Assembly (NCBI GenBank): GCA_021648745.1 | Contig: JAKISE010000021.1 | Location: 1 to 40,187 of the forward strand | Source of the DNA: Cyclobacteriaceae bacterium | GTDB taxonomy: Bacteria; Bacteroidota; Bacteroidia; Cytophagales; Cyclobacteriaceae | Direction of reading: 5' to 3' | DNA: 40,187 nt | Part shown: positions 24,642 to 34,046 of the stretch, piece after piece | How the letters are laid out: each line of letters begins with the position of its first letter | Position numbering within the stretch: the first letter of the stretch is position 1 | The notes under the pieces: model-generated | Database searches by the model: none | Told to the model about the DNA's origin: nothing | Seen by the model: only the letters and a program-made list of their open reading frames with translations | Position numbers and translations under genes: made by a program

Positions 24642-25450
24642 TGAATATAAATCTTAAAAATAAGGTAGCCATAATTACGGGTTCAAGCCAAGGTATAGGC
24701 AAAGCCATTGCTATTGCTTTGGCTCAAAAAGGAGTTAAAATTGTGCTTAATGGTCGAAACCCTGAAAAGTTAAACCAAGCCAAACTTGATTTATTTGAAC
24801 AAGGGTTTGAGGTGTATGCAGTTCAGGCCGATGTAGGTAAATACCAAGAGTGTGAACAACTCGTTTCTGAGACCATCGAAAAGTATGGACAATTAGATAT
24901 TCTTATTAATAATGCAGGCATCGCTATGGAAGGGAGCATTGCCGAGACTAGCCCCGAAGTATTTGAAAATGTGTTTCATACTAATATTATGGGGGTATTA
25001 TTTCCTACAAAAGCAGCACTGCCACATCTAAAAAAATCAAAAGGGAGTGTGGTTTTTACAGGAAGTATTGCCGGTTATATGGGGTTACCGAACTACTCTG
25101 CCTACTCTGCCTCCAAAATGTCGCTTACAGGGTTGGTGCAATCATTAAAGATTGAATTGGCAGGCACTGGTGTGCATGTGGGCATTAATTATGTAGGCTT
25201 TGCTGAAAATGACTTGGATAAAACCTATTATGATGCCCAAGGAAATATTAAACCAATGCCAGTGCGTACCCAATTTAAAAGAATGCCCTTGAGCGAAGTA
25301 GCTAACTACTTTGTAAAAGGAATTGAACAACGAACCTATAAACAAACGCTATCTGCTATTGGTAAATTTACGCGTATTATGCAGCAATATTTCCCTGCTA
25401 TATTTGAGTGGGCAATGATTAAAAAACATAAAAAGACAATGAGTAATTGA
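24641..25450 (+). CDS. Short-chain dehydrogenase/reductase (classical SDR)
   Basis: 269 aa. NAD(P)-binding TGSSQGIGKAIA (13-24), NNAG (about 89-92), catalytic S-Y-K in FTGSIAGYMG and YSAYSASK. Substrate unknown. Coupled by overlap to the extended SDR upstream. A repeat of the AATTGATAATT type begins at the stop codon. Confidence 0.92.
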   Translation: MNINLKNKVAIITGSSQGIGKAIAIALAQKGVKIVLNGRNPEKLNQAKLDLFEQGFEVYAVQADVGKYQECEQLVSETIEKYGQLDILINNAGIAMEGSIAETSPEVFENVFHTNIMGVLFPTKAALPHLKKSKGSVVFTGSIAGYMGLPNYSAYSASKMSLTGLVQSLKIELAGTGVHVGINYVGFAENDLDKTYYDAQGNIKPMPVRTQFKRMPLSEVANYFVKGIEQRTYKQTLSAIGKFTRIMQQYFPAIFEWAMIKKHKKTMSN

Positions 25451-25475
25451 TAATTAGCAATGAATAATTATGAAT
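25446..25475. repeat. AT-rich dispersed repeat, partial copy
   Basis: AATTGATAATTAGCAATGAATAATTATG-type sequence resembles the right arm at 9027-9060. It starts at the stop codon of the SDR gene. Short and AT-rich, so the relationship is weak evidence. Confidence 0.4.
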
Positions 25476-25550
25476 CTACAATTAACCAATAACTCTTAAC
25501 CAATTTTATCCACTGAAGTTTTAACGTAGGTGGGAACCAATAACAAAACA

Positions 25551-26165
25551 ATGAGCGAATTCGATCAAAAAGCAGCCGACTGGGATAAAAACCATGACCA
25601 TTCAACTAGAGCACAAAAGCTAGCAGATTATTTAGCTACTCAAGTGGATTTGACAAAAGTAAAAACAGCCATGGAATATGGGAGTGGAACGGGCTTGCTA
25701 AGTTTTGCTCTTAAAGACAAAATTCCTTCTATCGAGTTAATGGATTCTTCCATTGAAATGACAAAGGCTGCCAAGCGCAAAGTGGAGGAGCAAGGTATAA
25801 ATACGTTACATCCTATTCAGTATGATATGATGACCCAGGGGTTGCCAAGTACACGGTATAATCTTATTTTTATTTTACAAACCCTTCATCATATTGAGGA
25901 TACATTAGGTTTTGTGCAAAAATCAGCAGAACTGTTAAACCCCAATGGCTATTTGGTAATCATTGATTTAGTTAAAGAAGATGGCAGTTTCCACGAAGAT
26001 GAATTCCACGGACATAAAGGGTTTGTGCAAGCAGAACTCGAGCAAAAACTTAAAAATTCTGGTTTAACAGTAACTCATTATGGCATTTGCCATACTATCG
26101 AAAAAGAATCGGAGGATGGTGCTAACAAAGAATACCCATTATTTATGATGGTAGGGAGGAAGTAA
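25551..26165 (+). CDS. Class I SAM-dependent methyltransferase
   Basis: 204 aa from ATG 25551 (MSEFDQKAADWD); a GTG at 25530 would add seven residues but is less likely. SAM-binding motif AMEYGSGTGLLSF, post-I acid IELMDSS, and IFILQTLHHIED. UbiE/Methyltransf_11-like. Substrate unknown. It lies after the SDR pair and 2 nt from the convergent lipoprotein gene. Confidence 0.88.
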   Translation: MSEFDQKAADWDKNHDHSTRAQKLADYLATQVDLTKVKTAMEYGSGTGLLSFALKDKIPSIELMDSSIEMTKAAKRKVEEQGINTLHPIQYDMMTQGLPSTRYNLIFILQTLHHIEDTLGFVQKSAELLNPNGYLVIIDLVKEDGSFHEDEFHGHKGFVQAELEQKLKNSGLTVTHYGICHTIEKESEDGANKEYPLFMMVGRK

Positions 26166-26167
26166 TA

Positions 26168-26875
26168 CTAGCCCTTTTCATTCATTAAAATATTAAGCAA
26201 TTTATTGCGTAGCACTTCTCCACTCCAGCCAGTGTTCATGTCGGGGTGGTATAATAGCCTAATTAAATCCCTATCAATACGTTGGTAATTGTTGACAATT
26301 GACCAGCCTTGATAAAAAATACTTTCAGGATAATCGTGCCATTGATTGGTTAGCCCTATGGAAGCTGTTAAAAATTTACGCAATATAAATCTATGATATG
26401 TTGCATCTTCTTGGTTTTGGTCTATAAGCATATTGCCATAAAAAATATCACTTTTATTACGCCAATAAATATTGTAACTACCTCTAGATGTACTTGTTGT
26501 ATCTCCTTGTGATGGATACACCTTATAGTACTCCTTGGCACTACCAATAAATATATCAAAATTGGATAGAAGGGAATCGTTCGTTATTTCAACCTCAAAA
26601 CCATCTGTGCTCAGGGCATTGATTTCTCCCACAATTTTTTCCAATTCTAAATTTAATTGATTGCTTGCTTTGGGGTTCATGTAAACAATCATGGGATCTT
26701 TCCACTTTCTAGTAATTTTATTTATATCGCTATTTGAAAATCCTAACGCAACTTTTTCAAAATAATTAATTACTTGTAGGTCGTAAGGGTCGATTTTTAT
26801 AAAGCCTTGGTTTTTATCGTTACATGCAGTTATTGCTACTAATAGTATTAGAAATATAAATAGTTTATTGATCAT
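26168..26875 (-). CDS. DUF2927-like lipoprotein
   Basis: 235 aa with a lipoprotein signal peptide ending in lipobox ITAC (Cys18), then an Asp-rich start, so it is probably anchored in the membrane on the periplasmic side. The C-terminal pattern RKFLTASIGLTN, ESIFYQGW and DRDLIRLLYHPDMNTGW resembles DUF2927 proteins, a family of unknown role with a metallopeptidase-like look but no clear HExxH here. Family call is from pattern memory. Confidence 0.7.
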   Translation of the reverse strand: MINKLFIFLILLVAITACNDKNQGFIKIDPYDLQVINYFEKVALGFSNSDINKITRKWKDPMIVYMNPKASNQLNLELEKIVGEINALSTDGFEVEITNDSLLSNFDIFIGSAKEYYKVYPSQGDTTSTSRGSYNIYWRNKSDIFYGNMLIDQNQEDATYHRFILRKFLTASIGLTNQWHDYPESIFYQGWSIVNNYQRIDRDLIRLLYHPDMNTGWSGEVLRNKLLNILMNEKG

Positions 26876-26952
26876 CCTATTAATTTAGTAATTATTAAAA
26901 GAATAAATATAAGCAAAAGATGAAGTAATTTTTAGAAAATTAGATTAAATTA

Positions 26953-27726
26953 TTATCCTCTTAGAAATACCCAATTATGTTCATCAGATTGAGCAGGATC
27001 ATACGCATACCCATTACCATCAAACGATTTGAGCAATTCAGGTTCGATAATTCTGTTTTTGATGATGTAATTGCTCATAACTCCGCGTGCATTTTTTGCG
27101 TAAGTCATGAGCATTTTATAGCTACCATTGCTAAAGTCTTTAAATTGAGGCACAATAACCTTGGCATTTAATTTCGCTTCGTTCACCGATTTATAATACT
27201 CGGTTGAAGCCAAGTTGATTATATGTTTTCCCTCTCCTAAATCTTGGTTCAGCCGTTTGGTGATTTTATCTCCCCAAAATTGATAGAGGTTTTTATAGCT
27301 ATAATATTTTAGTCGTGTGCCCATTTCTAAGCGATAGGCTTGCATTAAATCCAATGGGCGAAGCACTCCATATAAACCCGATAAAATTCGAAGATGGTCT
27401 TGAGCAAAATCTAAATCATCAGAACTCATTTCTTTGGCATTAAGGCCTCTATACACTTCCCCATTAAAAGCTAATATAGCAGGGGAAGTAGTTTCTCTGT
27501 TTGGCTCTGTTGCCCATTTTTGATATCTATCAACATTCAGAGCTGCCAATTCAGCACTGATGTTCATTAGTTCTCCCACCTTTTTCTTCGAAAAAGCACC
27601 CATTTTTTTAATTAATCGAGCAGACTCGTCTTTAAAATCTGGGGTAGAAGAAGTATGAGGAATTGGAGAATCAGGCGTAAATGCTTTTGGGTGGAATGAC
27701 TTGGCAGGTGAAATAAGAACTAACAT
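26953..27726 (-). CDS. yaaA: Peroxide stress protein YaaA
   Basis: 257 aa, full length. Conserved N-terminus MLVLISPAKSF and internal LRILSGLYGVLRPLDLMQAYRLEMGT plus YAKNARGVMSNYI define the YaaA/DUF328 family, which in E. coli limits free iron and DNA damage during peroxide stress and has a DNA-binding fold. Stands alone. Confidence 0.94.
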   Translation of the reverse strand: MLVLISPAKSFHPKAFTPDSPIPHTSSTPDFKDESARLIKKMGAFSKKKVGELMNISAELAALNVDRYQKWATEPNRETTSPAILAFNGEVYRGLNAKEMSSDDLDFAQDHLRILSGLYGVLRPLDLMQAYRLEMGTRLKYYSYKNLYQFWGDKITKRLNQDLGEGKHIINLASTEYYKSVNEAKLNAKVIVPQFKDFSNGSYKMLMTYAKNARGVMSNYIIKNRIIEPELLKSFDGNGYAYDPAQSDEHNWVFLRG

Positions 27727-27903
27727 AAATTGTAAATCTGGTTAATGTAAAAATAGCATAATTGTGACTAGTGGCGCAAATCAAATTAGCCTATTTGAAA
27801 TAATTTTTGCAATGATCTCATCTATGGTTTGTTTGTAAGAAGTTGCAATAAACTTTATTTTATCTTAATTTTTACGACTGAACCTAAAACCTATCCTATT
27901 ATT

Positions 27904-29625
27904 ATGGCAGAAGAACGGAAATTCGCTGGCACGAGCGTAAGTAAAGCTCCTTCATTTAGCTCTCTTTTTAAATCTCTAAACCTTAAAGTGCTGTTGTGGC
28001 TTGTACTTGCTAGTGCAGCCACCTTTGGCTATGGCTATTTAGTATTAGAGATAAATTTTTCAAATTACACAGTATGGCAATTGATGAAATTGCTTTACAG
28101 CCATTTTCTTGTTTCGGCTCTTATACTTGGTATTATATTCGTGTATATCCACGATAAAACTCAAAAAAATTATCCTGTTCAACGGGTTTTTCCGGTAGTT
28201 ATTTGGGGAAGGAAGCTGCTTGTTAAAATGGGGCCTTTATTGCGCCAATATTTATTTTTGAACGATCAAGAAGAGACTCCTTATAGCCGGATTACAAGAA
28301 ATTGGATTTACGAGTCATCATTAGGCGTTAGAAACACCATTGGTTTTGGTAGTCAAATTGATATGGATAAGGTAGGAACCACCTTGATTATGCCTGCTAC
28401 TTTTACGAATACCAAATCGAAAACTGGGGATAAGGTAGGCCGAGCTTATAAAGTAGTGATTGGAGAACACACAGGAGTAGATCCAGTAACTATGGAGCAT
28501 TTTATAAATATTAGTGCCATGTCATTTGGAGCCCTGTCATATCGGGCACACGCTGCACTTAATGCAGGCGCTAAAATGGCTGGTATTATGCATAATACAG
28601 GAGAGGGCAGTTTAGCGCCTTGCCACGAATATGGTGGAGCTGATCTAATATTTCAAATAGGTACGGCCAAGTACGGCATTAGAGATACAGAAGGTAAATT
28701 GGATGACGATTTACTACGTAAAAAAGCGGAGCACCCTCAAGTAAAAATGTTTGAGATTAAGTTGGCGCAAGGCGCAAAACCGGGTAAAGGAGGGATGCTT
28801 CTGAAAGAAAAAATCACCAAAGAAATTTCTGAAATTCGTAATATACCGATGGATAAAGACGCCTATTCACCTGCTCGCCATAGTGAGTTTAGCGATGTAG
28901 CTGGATTATTCGATTTTATAGACCATGTTAGAGATGTTGTAAAAAAGCCTGTGGGTATTAAAATGGTGATTGGCCATACCGCAGAAATTGAAGAAATAGC
29001 TAAAACTGTAAAAGAGCAACCAGGCCGTGGTCCTGATTATATTGTTATTGATGGAGGTGATGGAGGAACAGGAGCAGCACCGCATGTACTGAGTTCGTAT
29101 GCAGGGTTGCCCATGAAACAGGCTGTTGCTGTGGCTGATTGGGCATTTAAAAGCCAAGGCATCCGAGATAAGATTGTAATTTTTGCCAGTGGTAAAATTT
29201 CTACTCCTATTGATGTGGCTGTAGCCATGGCCTTAGGTGCCGATGCAGTGTATATGGCACGTGGTTTTATGTTGTCATTAGGCTGTATTCAAGCATTAGA
29301 GTGCCATACTAACAACTGCCCTACAGGCATTGCTACACAAAACAAGAGCCTTGAAAAGGCTTTGGATATAGATGCTGCGGCCAAACGAGTAGCCACCTAT
29401 GCCGAGGTGCTTTATAAAGAAACTCAGATGCTTGCCGAGTCTTGTGGATACGACCACCCGAATGAGATTACTCCAGACGATATTATGGTAGTTACTTCTC
29501 CCGGCCATTTAGATTACCTGTCAGAGTTACATGGAGTATCTGCATACGAAGCCAGTCTCGAAAGGCGAAAGGCGCAAGAAATGAATATGACTGTGGGCGA
29601 GATGAAAATGAAGGAATATAATTAA
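27904..29625 (+). CDS. FMN-binding glutamate synthase-family membrane protein
   Basis: 573 aa from ATG 27904; a TTG at 27829 would add 25 unlikely residues. Two N-terminal membrane helices (about 27-46 and 66-82) precede a GltB/archaeal-type FMN domain: SMSFGALSYRAH, GEGSLAPCHEYGGADL, VIDGGDGGTGAAPH. The 3Fe-4S cysteines are in LGCIQALECHTNNCPTG. There is no glutaminase domain, so ammonia or another reduction is possible; family members are poorly characterised. Confidence 0.9.
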   Translation: MAEERKFAGTSVSKAPSFSSLFKSLNLKVLLWLVLASAATFGYGYLVLEINFSNYTVWQLMKLLYSHFLVSALILGIIFVYIHDKTQKNYPVQRVFPVVIWGRKLLVKMGPLLRQYLFLNDQEETPYSRITRNWIYESSLGVRNTIGFGSQIDMDKVGTTLIMPATFTNTKSKTGDKVGRAYKVVIGEHTGVDPVTMEHFINISAMSFGALSYRAHAALNAGAKMAGIMHNTGEGSLAPCHEYGGADLIFQIGTAKYGIRDTEGKLDDDLLRKKAEHPQVKMFEIKLAQGAKPGKGGMLLKEKITKEISEIRNIPMDKDAYSPARHSEFSDVAGLFDFIDHVRDVVKKPVGIKMVIGHTAEIEEIAKTVKEQPGRGPDYIVIDGGDGGTGAAPHVLSSYAGLPMKQAVAVADWAFKSQGIRDKIVIFASGKISTPIDVAVAMALGADAVYMARGFMLSLGCIQALECHTNNCPTGIATQNKSLEKALDIDAAAKRVATYAEVLYKETQMLAESCGYDHPNEITPDDIMVVTSPGHLDYLSELHGVSAYEASLERRKAQEMNMTVGEMKMKEYN

Positions 29626-29628
29626 AAA

Positions 29629-29665
29629 GTTCGAAGTTAGGAGTCGGGAGTTAGGAGTTAGAATT
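29629..29665. repeat. Short tandem-like repeat (AGTTAGGAGT units)
   Basis: AGTTAGGAGT recurs three times in a degenerate form just after the glutamate-synthase-like gene. Repeats of this look occur at random places in Bacteroidota genomes. Confidence 0.5.
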
Positions 29666-29668
29666 AAT

Positions 29669-29676
29669 TACTTTTG
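29669..29676 (+). promoter_or_regulatory. -7 promoter box for the DEAD-box helicase
   Basis: TACTTTTG matches TAnnTTTG and lies 20 nt before the TTG start at 29697, supporting that start. Confidence 0.55.
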
Positions 29677-29696
29677 CAGCTTAATTATATACAGCA

Positions 29697-30818
29697 TTGA
29701 GAACATTTAAAGAGTTAGGCGTAAGTGCCAATCTAATCAAAGGCCTAAACGACCTTAAAATAACTACTCCAACAGAAATTCAAAATGAAGTGATTCCACT
29801 TTTAATGAATGCCAATATGGATTTAGTAGGCCAAGCACAAACAGGAACAGGAAAGACTGCTGCTTATGGATTGCCATTGCTTAGCCGCATTGATCCTTCT
29901 AAAAAAGTAGTGCAAGCCTTGGTGCTTTGTCCAACCCGAGAATTAGGGCAACAAGTGGCCAAACAGCTCTTTAAATTTACAAAGTACACGGAGAAAATAT
30001 TTACTGAGGCCGTGTTTGGTGGTGCTCAAATAGATCGGCAAATTCAAGCTTTAAAAAGACCAACACATATTGTTGTAGCCACTCCAGGCAGGCTTATCGA
30101 TTTGGTTAAACGCAAGGCAGTAGATTTATACAATGTAAAAACCATTGTGCTCGATGAAGCAGACGAGATGCTGAGTATGGGCTTTAAAAAAGACTTGGAA
30201 ACCATATTGGAGTATGTGGCTAATGCGGATAGCAAATGGTTGTTTTCAGCAACTTTGCCACATGGTATCAAGCAAATTATTAATAATTACCTGGCCGAAG
30301 ATGCACACAGAATAGAAATAAGAGGTAGAAATACTGTGAATAAAAATATTGAGCATAAGTTTCTAATCTGTGATGAGCAAGATAAACTGACTGTATTATT
30401 ACAATTCTTAAAAACGGAAAATGATAATCGTGGGATTGTCTTTTGCAAAACAAAAGCAGCCACTCAAAAGCTGGCTAAACAATTGATGGCTAAGAACGTG
30501 CCAGCAGACGGAATTCACGGTGACTTAAAGCAAAAAGAACGTGATAAGGTAATGAGAGCTTTTAAAAATGAGAACTTACAAATCCTTGTGGCCACCGATT
30601 TGGCTGCCAGAGGCATTGATGTAGAGGCTCTTTCGTTTGTGGTGCATTACCAATTACCTGATAAAGAAGAATATTATACCCACCGAAGTGGAAGAACTGC
30701 TCGTGCTGGGAAACGAGGTGTTTCTTTGAGTATTGTTACCACCACAGAGTTAAAACAACTGCGCTATTTCGAAAAGGCTTTGGGAATTAGCTTTGATCAG
30801 GTTAGGCAAGTGAGGTAG
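29697..30818 (+). CDS. DEAD-box RNA helicase (RhlE/DeaD-type core)
   Basis: 373 aa, catalytic core only, without the basic C-terminal tail of many family members. Motifs: Q motif TPTEIQNE, I AQTGTGKT, Ia PTRELGQQ, II DEAD, III SATLP, V TDLAARGID, VI HRSGRTARAGKRG. TTG start at 29697 is chosen because MRTFKELGVS fits the family N-terminus and no ATG is near. Likely works on structured RNA in cold or in ribosome assembly. Confidence 0.94.
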   Translation: MRTFKELGVSANLIKGLNDLKITTPTEIQNEVIPLLMNANMDLVGQAQTGTGKTAAYGLPLLSRIDPSKKVVQALVLCPTRELGQQVAKQLFKFTKYTEKIFTEAVFGGAQIDRQIQALKRPTHIVVATPGRLIDLVKRKAVDLYNVKTIVLDEADEMLSMGFKKDLETILEYVANADSKWLFSATLPHGIKQIINNYLAEDAHRIEIRGRNTVNKNIEHKFLICDEQDKLTVLLQFLKTENDNRGIVFCKTKAATQKLAKQLMAKNVPADGIHGDLKQKERDKVMRAFKNENLQILVATDLAARGIDVEALSFVVHYQLPDKEEYYTHRSGRTARAGKRGVSLSIVTTTELKQLRYFEKALGISFDQVRQVR

Positions 30819-30930
30819 TTACGAATTTTTGCTTCGCTGAGGTAAAAAGCGTCTTACTTTACTACATCTATAATGGCTAAGATTCCTTTTCTCTGCATTG
30901 CGAAATAGCTTTCTGAATAAAAAAAATTAT

Positions 30931-30993
30931 TATAAGATTTTTCTCTGAAAAAACGGGGCAGGCTGTTCTTTAGAATAGAAATAAAATCTTATA
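30931..30993. repeat. 11-bp perfect inverted repeat between convergent genes
   Basis: TATAAGATTTT (30931-30941) and AAAATCTTATA (30983-30993) with a 41-nt loop that holds a GC-rich AACGGGGCAGG. Lies between the helicase and ywbE ends; terminator or structured RNA are both possible. Confidence 0.5.
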
Positions 30994-31005
30994 CTATGTT
31001 ATTTG

Positions 31006-31224
31006 CTAATTATTATCCTCCAAAACAACCCTCTTAACCCTGCCAACTTCACCAGTGTCAAGCATTACTTTTATACCATGGTGATGGTTAGGCGATTTAG
31101 TCAATATGCGTTTTACAAACCCTTCGGTTAATTCACCACTTCGTTGATGGTGTTTTTGAACGATTTCCACTTCGGCATCAATAAAAATATTGGCTCTAAC
31201 TCGGCCGTCTGATTTGTTATTCAT
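31006..31224 (-). CDS. YwbE family protein (DUF2196)
   Basis: 72 aa from ATG 31224 (MNNKSDGRV); the longer frame to 31275 is not family-like. Conserved VEIVQKHHQRSGELTEGFVKRILTKSP, HHHGIKVMLDTGEVGRVKRV. Function unknown, nucleic-acid-binding beta barrel suspected. Convergent with the helicase gene. Confidence 0.85.
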   Translation of the reverse strand: MNNKSDGRVRANIFIDAEVEIVQKHHQRSGELTEGFVKRILTKSPNHHHGIKVMLDTGEVGRVKRVVLEDNN

Positions 31225-31316
31225 TATGGTATAAAATTTCAGCTTTAGGATACTGTTAGGCATAATATGGTACATTAAAGGAATCTTTACTACATAAAAT
31301 TAATCTTATTAATCCT

Positions 31317-31324
31317 TATATTTG
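31317..31324 (+). promoter_or_regulatory. -7 promoter box of the RelE/ParE pair
   Basis: TATATTTG matches TAnnTTTG exactly and ends 4 nt before the ATG at 31329, so the transcript should be leaderless or nearly so. Confidence 0.6.
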
Positions 31325-31328
31325 GTAA

Positions 31329-31511
31329 ATGATAACAAAGTCACAAATAATACATACACTGGAGGGAATGCCTGAAAAAGTCACCATAGACCAAGTAGTA
31401 GATCAATTGGTTTTCTTGGACAAAGTTCAAAAGGGAATTTCTGATTCAGATAAAGACAACGTTCATTCAAAAGAGGCCACCAAACAAAGACTTAGTAAAT
31501 GGCTAAAGTAG
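31329..31511 (+). CDS. Antitoxin of a RelE/ParE-type pair
   Basis: 60-aa acidic protein with helices MITKSQIIHTLEGMPEKV and VDQLVFLDKVQKGI, then a disordered C-terminal part (SDSDKDNVHSKEATKQRL) that would bind the toxin. Overlaps the toxin gene by 13 nt. No close named family. Confidence 0.75.
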   Translation: MITKSQIIHTLEGMPEKVTIDQVVDQLVFLDKVQKGISDSDKDNVHSKEATKQRLSKWLK

Positions 31512-31810
31512 TTTGGACTGATTCGGCAATTTATGACTTAAATGACATTGGTGAGTATATTTCGAAAGATTCTGTAAAATATGCAGAAATTACGGTGGAA
31601 AGACTGTTTAATGCCGTTGATATTTTAGAAAAATATCCAGATGCAGGAAAAATGGTTCCTGAGCTCGGTGATAAATTAATACGGGAATTAATTCGAGGAA
31701 GTTACAGGATAGTATATCGCAAAAAAAATGATAAAAGAATAGATATATTAATTGTACATAATAGTGCTCGGATGCTTGGAAACACTTATGACTTTGATGA
31801 AAACGAATAA
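31499..31810 (+). CDS. RelE/ParE-family toxin
   Basis: 103 aa with the family start VVWTDSAIYDLNDIGEYIS, the central ILEKYPDAGKMVPE and the end ELIRGSYRIVYRKK..IDILIVHNSARML. ParE-like members poison gyrase, RelE-like ones cut ribosome-bound mRNA; which applies cannot be told. Translation is coupled to the antitoxin. Confidence 0.9.
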   Translation: MAKVVWTDSAIYDLNDIGEYISKDSVKYAEITVERLFNAVDILEKYPDAGKMVPELGDKLIRELIRGSYRIVYRKKNDKRIDILIVHNSARMLGNTYDFDENE

Positions 31811-31820
31811 TACAACGTAT

Positions 31821-32023
31821 GCCTAACAGCCAATAAACTCAATAAGGTTTCATCTGTTAAGCGCTCAAATCATTTCTTGTAGCTAGTCCCGTCATCCCGA
31901 TAATTATCGGGATTAATTTGACTACGTGTTATTCTGATACCGAGGCCTCGGTATCAAAAAGTTTGTCTAAGTGGGTTATCAAAATTTTGTACTTTTTTTC
32001 CCCTACTGCAGTTTATTGTAGGG
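31821..32023. repeat. Cluster of palindromes in a gene-free stretch (31811-32132)
   Basis: The 322-nt gap holds GCCTAACAG/CTGTTAAGC (31821-31829 and 31854-31862, one mismatch), the 20-nt perfect palindrome ATCCCGATAATTATCGGGAT (31894-31913), a 22-nt perfect palindrome centred on GAGGCCTC (31935-31956), and CCCTAC/GTAGGG (32001-32023). The first stem is just after the RelE-type gene and might end its transcript. No gene is visible here. Confidence 0.65.
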
Positions 32024-32132
32024 CGTTATGTACATATAAAGATATTTTTTTCTGATGTATAACCGCTTGTAAAAGCTCATTACAAATTGTGATAATAGAT
32101 TGTTACATTAGATTTTCAAAACTCAACTTATT

Positions 32133-34001
32133 ATGAAAAAGAAACGAACTTGGAAATTTTGGACAGGTAGGTCTATTCTTCTTTTACTTACCATTGCTAT
32201 TATTTGGTCTGTAAACCTTATTTGGTTTAAGCCCTTTAGTGTACGCTTATTTTACGATAAACTTTTTGTGGAATTAGCCATTTCTAACCCTGAGCTAGTT
32301 ACCCAAATGGGTATTCCTGTGCTATACGACATATATAAAGACAAATTAAGCGATGCCTCTGATGAAAAAAACTGGCAGGAATTTGAGAAAATGAAGGCTG
32401 ATTATGAGACTTTATTAAGCTACGATTTTGAAAGTCAGTCTCCAGAAAACCAACTCAATACTAAAATTTTAAGTTATTTTTTAAAAGACCAAGTAGATGG
32501 TGAAAAGTATTTTTACTACGGCTACCCCGTAAACCAAATGTTTGGGGTGCAGAGCAATTTGCCAAGCATGCTGGAAAGTGCCCATAAACTTGAGGACGAA
32601 AGTGATGTAGAAGCTTACATCGCTCGTCTTTCTAAATTCGGAATAAAGTTTGATCAAGTGTTGGAGGGCTTAAAAATAAGTGAAGAAAAAGGGATAGTGC
32701 CTCCCCAATTTGTGATTGACAGGGTGCTCAGTGAAATGACTGGTTTTACAGGGCAGAAGGAATCTAATGATATAAATGTAGAGGTTGTGGATGAAGACCC
32801 CGTAAAATCGAATATTTTATACACTAACCTCAATACAAAAATTGATAAAATTGAAGACCTTTCTGAGGAGCAAAAAGAGGCTTATAAACTTCAGGCTGAA
32901 AACGAAATTAGAACAACTGTTTTCGGTGCCTATGGCAGTTTAATTGCCTATTTTCAAGACTTAAAATCTAGAGCAACCACAGATGATGGGGTTTGGAAAT
33001 TTCCTGATGGAACCAATTTTTACCAATATCAATTAAAATCGAATACCACCACGGATTATACTCCTGAAGAAGTACATCAAATTGGTTTAGCTGAGGTCGA
33101 CCGCATTAAAAAGGAAATGATGGAGATCCTTAGAAGTGAAGGTTATTCTGACACAACCAAAACGATAGGTGAAATTGTACAAGCTGTAAATAAAGAAGAA
33201 AGGTTTTTATTCCAGAATAATGATGACGGAAGAAAGGAAGTGCTTGCTCGATATAATGAAATACTAGAAGAGATTAATGGTAATTTGGACGATGCATTTG
33301 ATGTGCGCCCTAAGGCCGCATTGGAAGTGAAACGGGTGCCTGAGTTTAAAGAGGAAGGAGCAGCGGGAGCCTATTATAATGGACCCGCAATGGATGGTTC
33401 AAGAGGTGGCGTTTTTTATGCTAACCTTCGAGATGTAGGTGAAACTGTAAAGTTTGGGATGAAAACATTGGCCTACCATGAAGGTGTTCCAGGTCATCAT
33501 TTTCAAATTGCTATTCAATCAGAATTGGAAGGTGTACCGATTTTTAGAACCATTGGCTTATTTACGGCTTATGTAGAAGGTTGGGCCTTATACTCAGAGC
33601 GTTTAGCTTGGGAAATAGGCATGTATGAAAACGACCCGTTTGGTAACTTAGGAAGGCTTCAAGCCGAAATGTTTAGAGCAGTTAGGTTGGTAGTTGACAC
33701 TGGCATTCATTACAAAAAGTGGACGCGCGAAGAGGCCATAGACTATATGGTGGCTAATACGGGTATGACTACTGGCGAAGTAGTAACAGAAATTGAACGA
33801 TATATTGTAATGCCGGGGCAGGCATGTGCCTATAAAATTGGAATGATTAAAATTTTGGAGCTACGCGAAAAGGCAAAGACTGAATTGGGGGATAAGTTTA
33901 GTTTAACCGAATTTCATAATGTAGTATTAAAAAATGGAGCCGTTCCACTCAGTATTTTAGAAGAATTAATTGATGAATATATAGCCAAGAATAAGGCTTA
34001 G
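32133..34001 (+). CDS. DUF885 family protein, putative metallopeptidase
   Basis: 622 aa. An N-terminal membrane anchor (residues 9-27, RSILLLLTIAIIWSVNLIWF-type) follows a basic KKKRTWK, so the body faces the periplasm or cell surface. The motif YHEGVPGHHFQ at about 449-459 is an HExxxGHH-type zinc site known in DUF885 carboxypeptidase-like proteins; a downstream glutamate is in YVEGWALYSERLA. Single gene. Confidence 0.9.
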   Translation: MKKKRTWKFWTGRSILLLLTIAIIWSVNLIWFKPFSVRLFYDKLFVELAISNPELVTQMGIPVLYDIYKDKLSDASDEKNWQEFEKMKADYETLLSYDFESQSPENQLNTKILSYFLKDQVDGEKYFYYGYPVNQMFGVQSNLPSMLESAHKLEDESDVEAYIARLSKFGIKFDQVLEGLKISEEKGIVPPQFVIDRVLSEMTGFTGQKESNDINVEVVDEDPVKSNILYTNLNTKIDKIEDLSEEQKEAYKLQAENEIRTTVFGAYGSLIAYFQDLKSRATTDDGVWKFPDGTNFYQYQLKSNTTTDYTPEEVHQIGLAEVDRIKKEMMEILRSEGYSDTTKTIGEIVQAVNKEERFLFQNNDDGRKEVLARYNEILEEINGNLDDAFDVRPKAALEVKRVPEFKEEGAAGAYYNGPAMDGSRGGVFYANLRDVGETVKFGMKTLAYHEGVPGHHFQIAIQSELEGVPIFRTIGLFTAYVEGWALYSERLAWEIGMYENDPFGNLGRLQAEMFRAVRLVVDTGIHYKKWTREEAIDYMVANTGMTTGEVVTEIERYIVMPGQACAYKIGMIKILELREKAKTELGDKFSLTEFHNVVLKNGAVPLSILEELIDEYIAKNKA

Positions 34002-34014
34002 AAAAACTTATTAT

Positions 34015-34046
34015 AAATGACACAAGATATTATTCTTGTGTCATTT
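34015..34046. terminator. Bidirectional terminator
   Basis: AAATGACACAAGA (34015-34027) pairs perfectly with TCTTGTGTCATTT (34034-34046), loop TATTAT. It lies between two convergent genes and overlaps the stop codon of otsAB by two bases. AT-rich ends on both sides fit termination in both directions. Confidence 0.75.

Noticed and set aside
29472..29508. Many reverse-strand open frames within the large genes
   Set aside because: They lie wholly inside well-supported genes, have poor composition and match no family; they are shadow frames.
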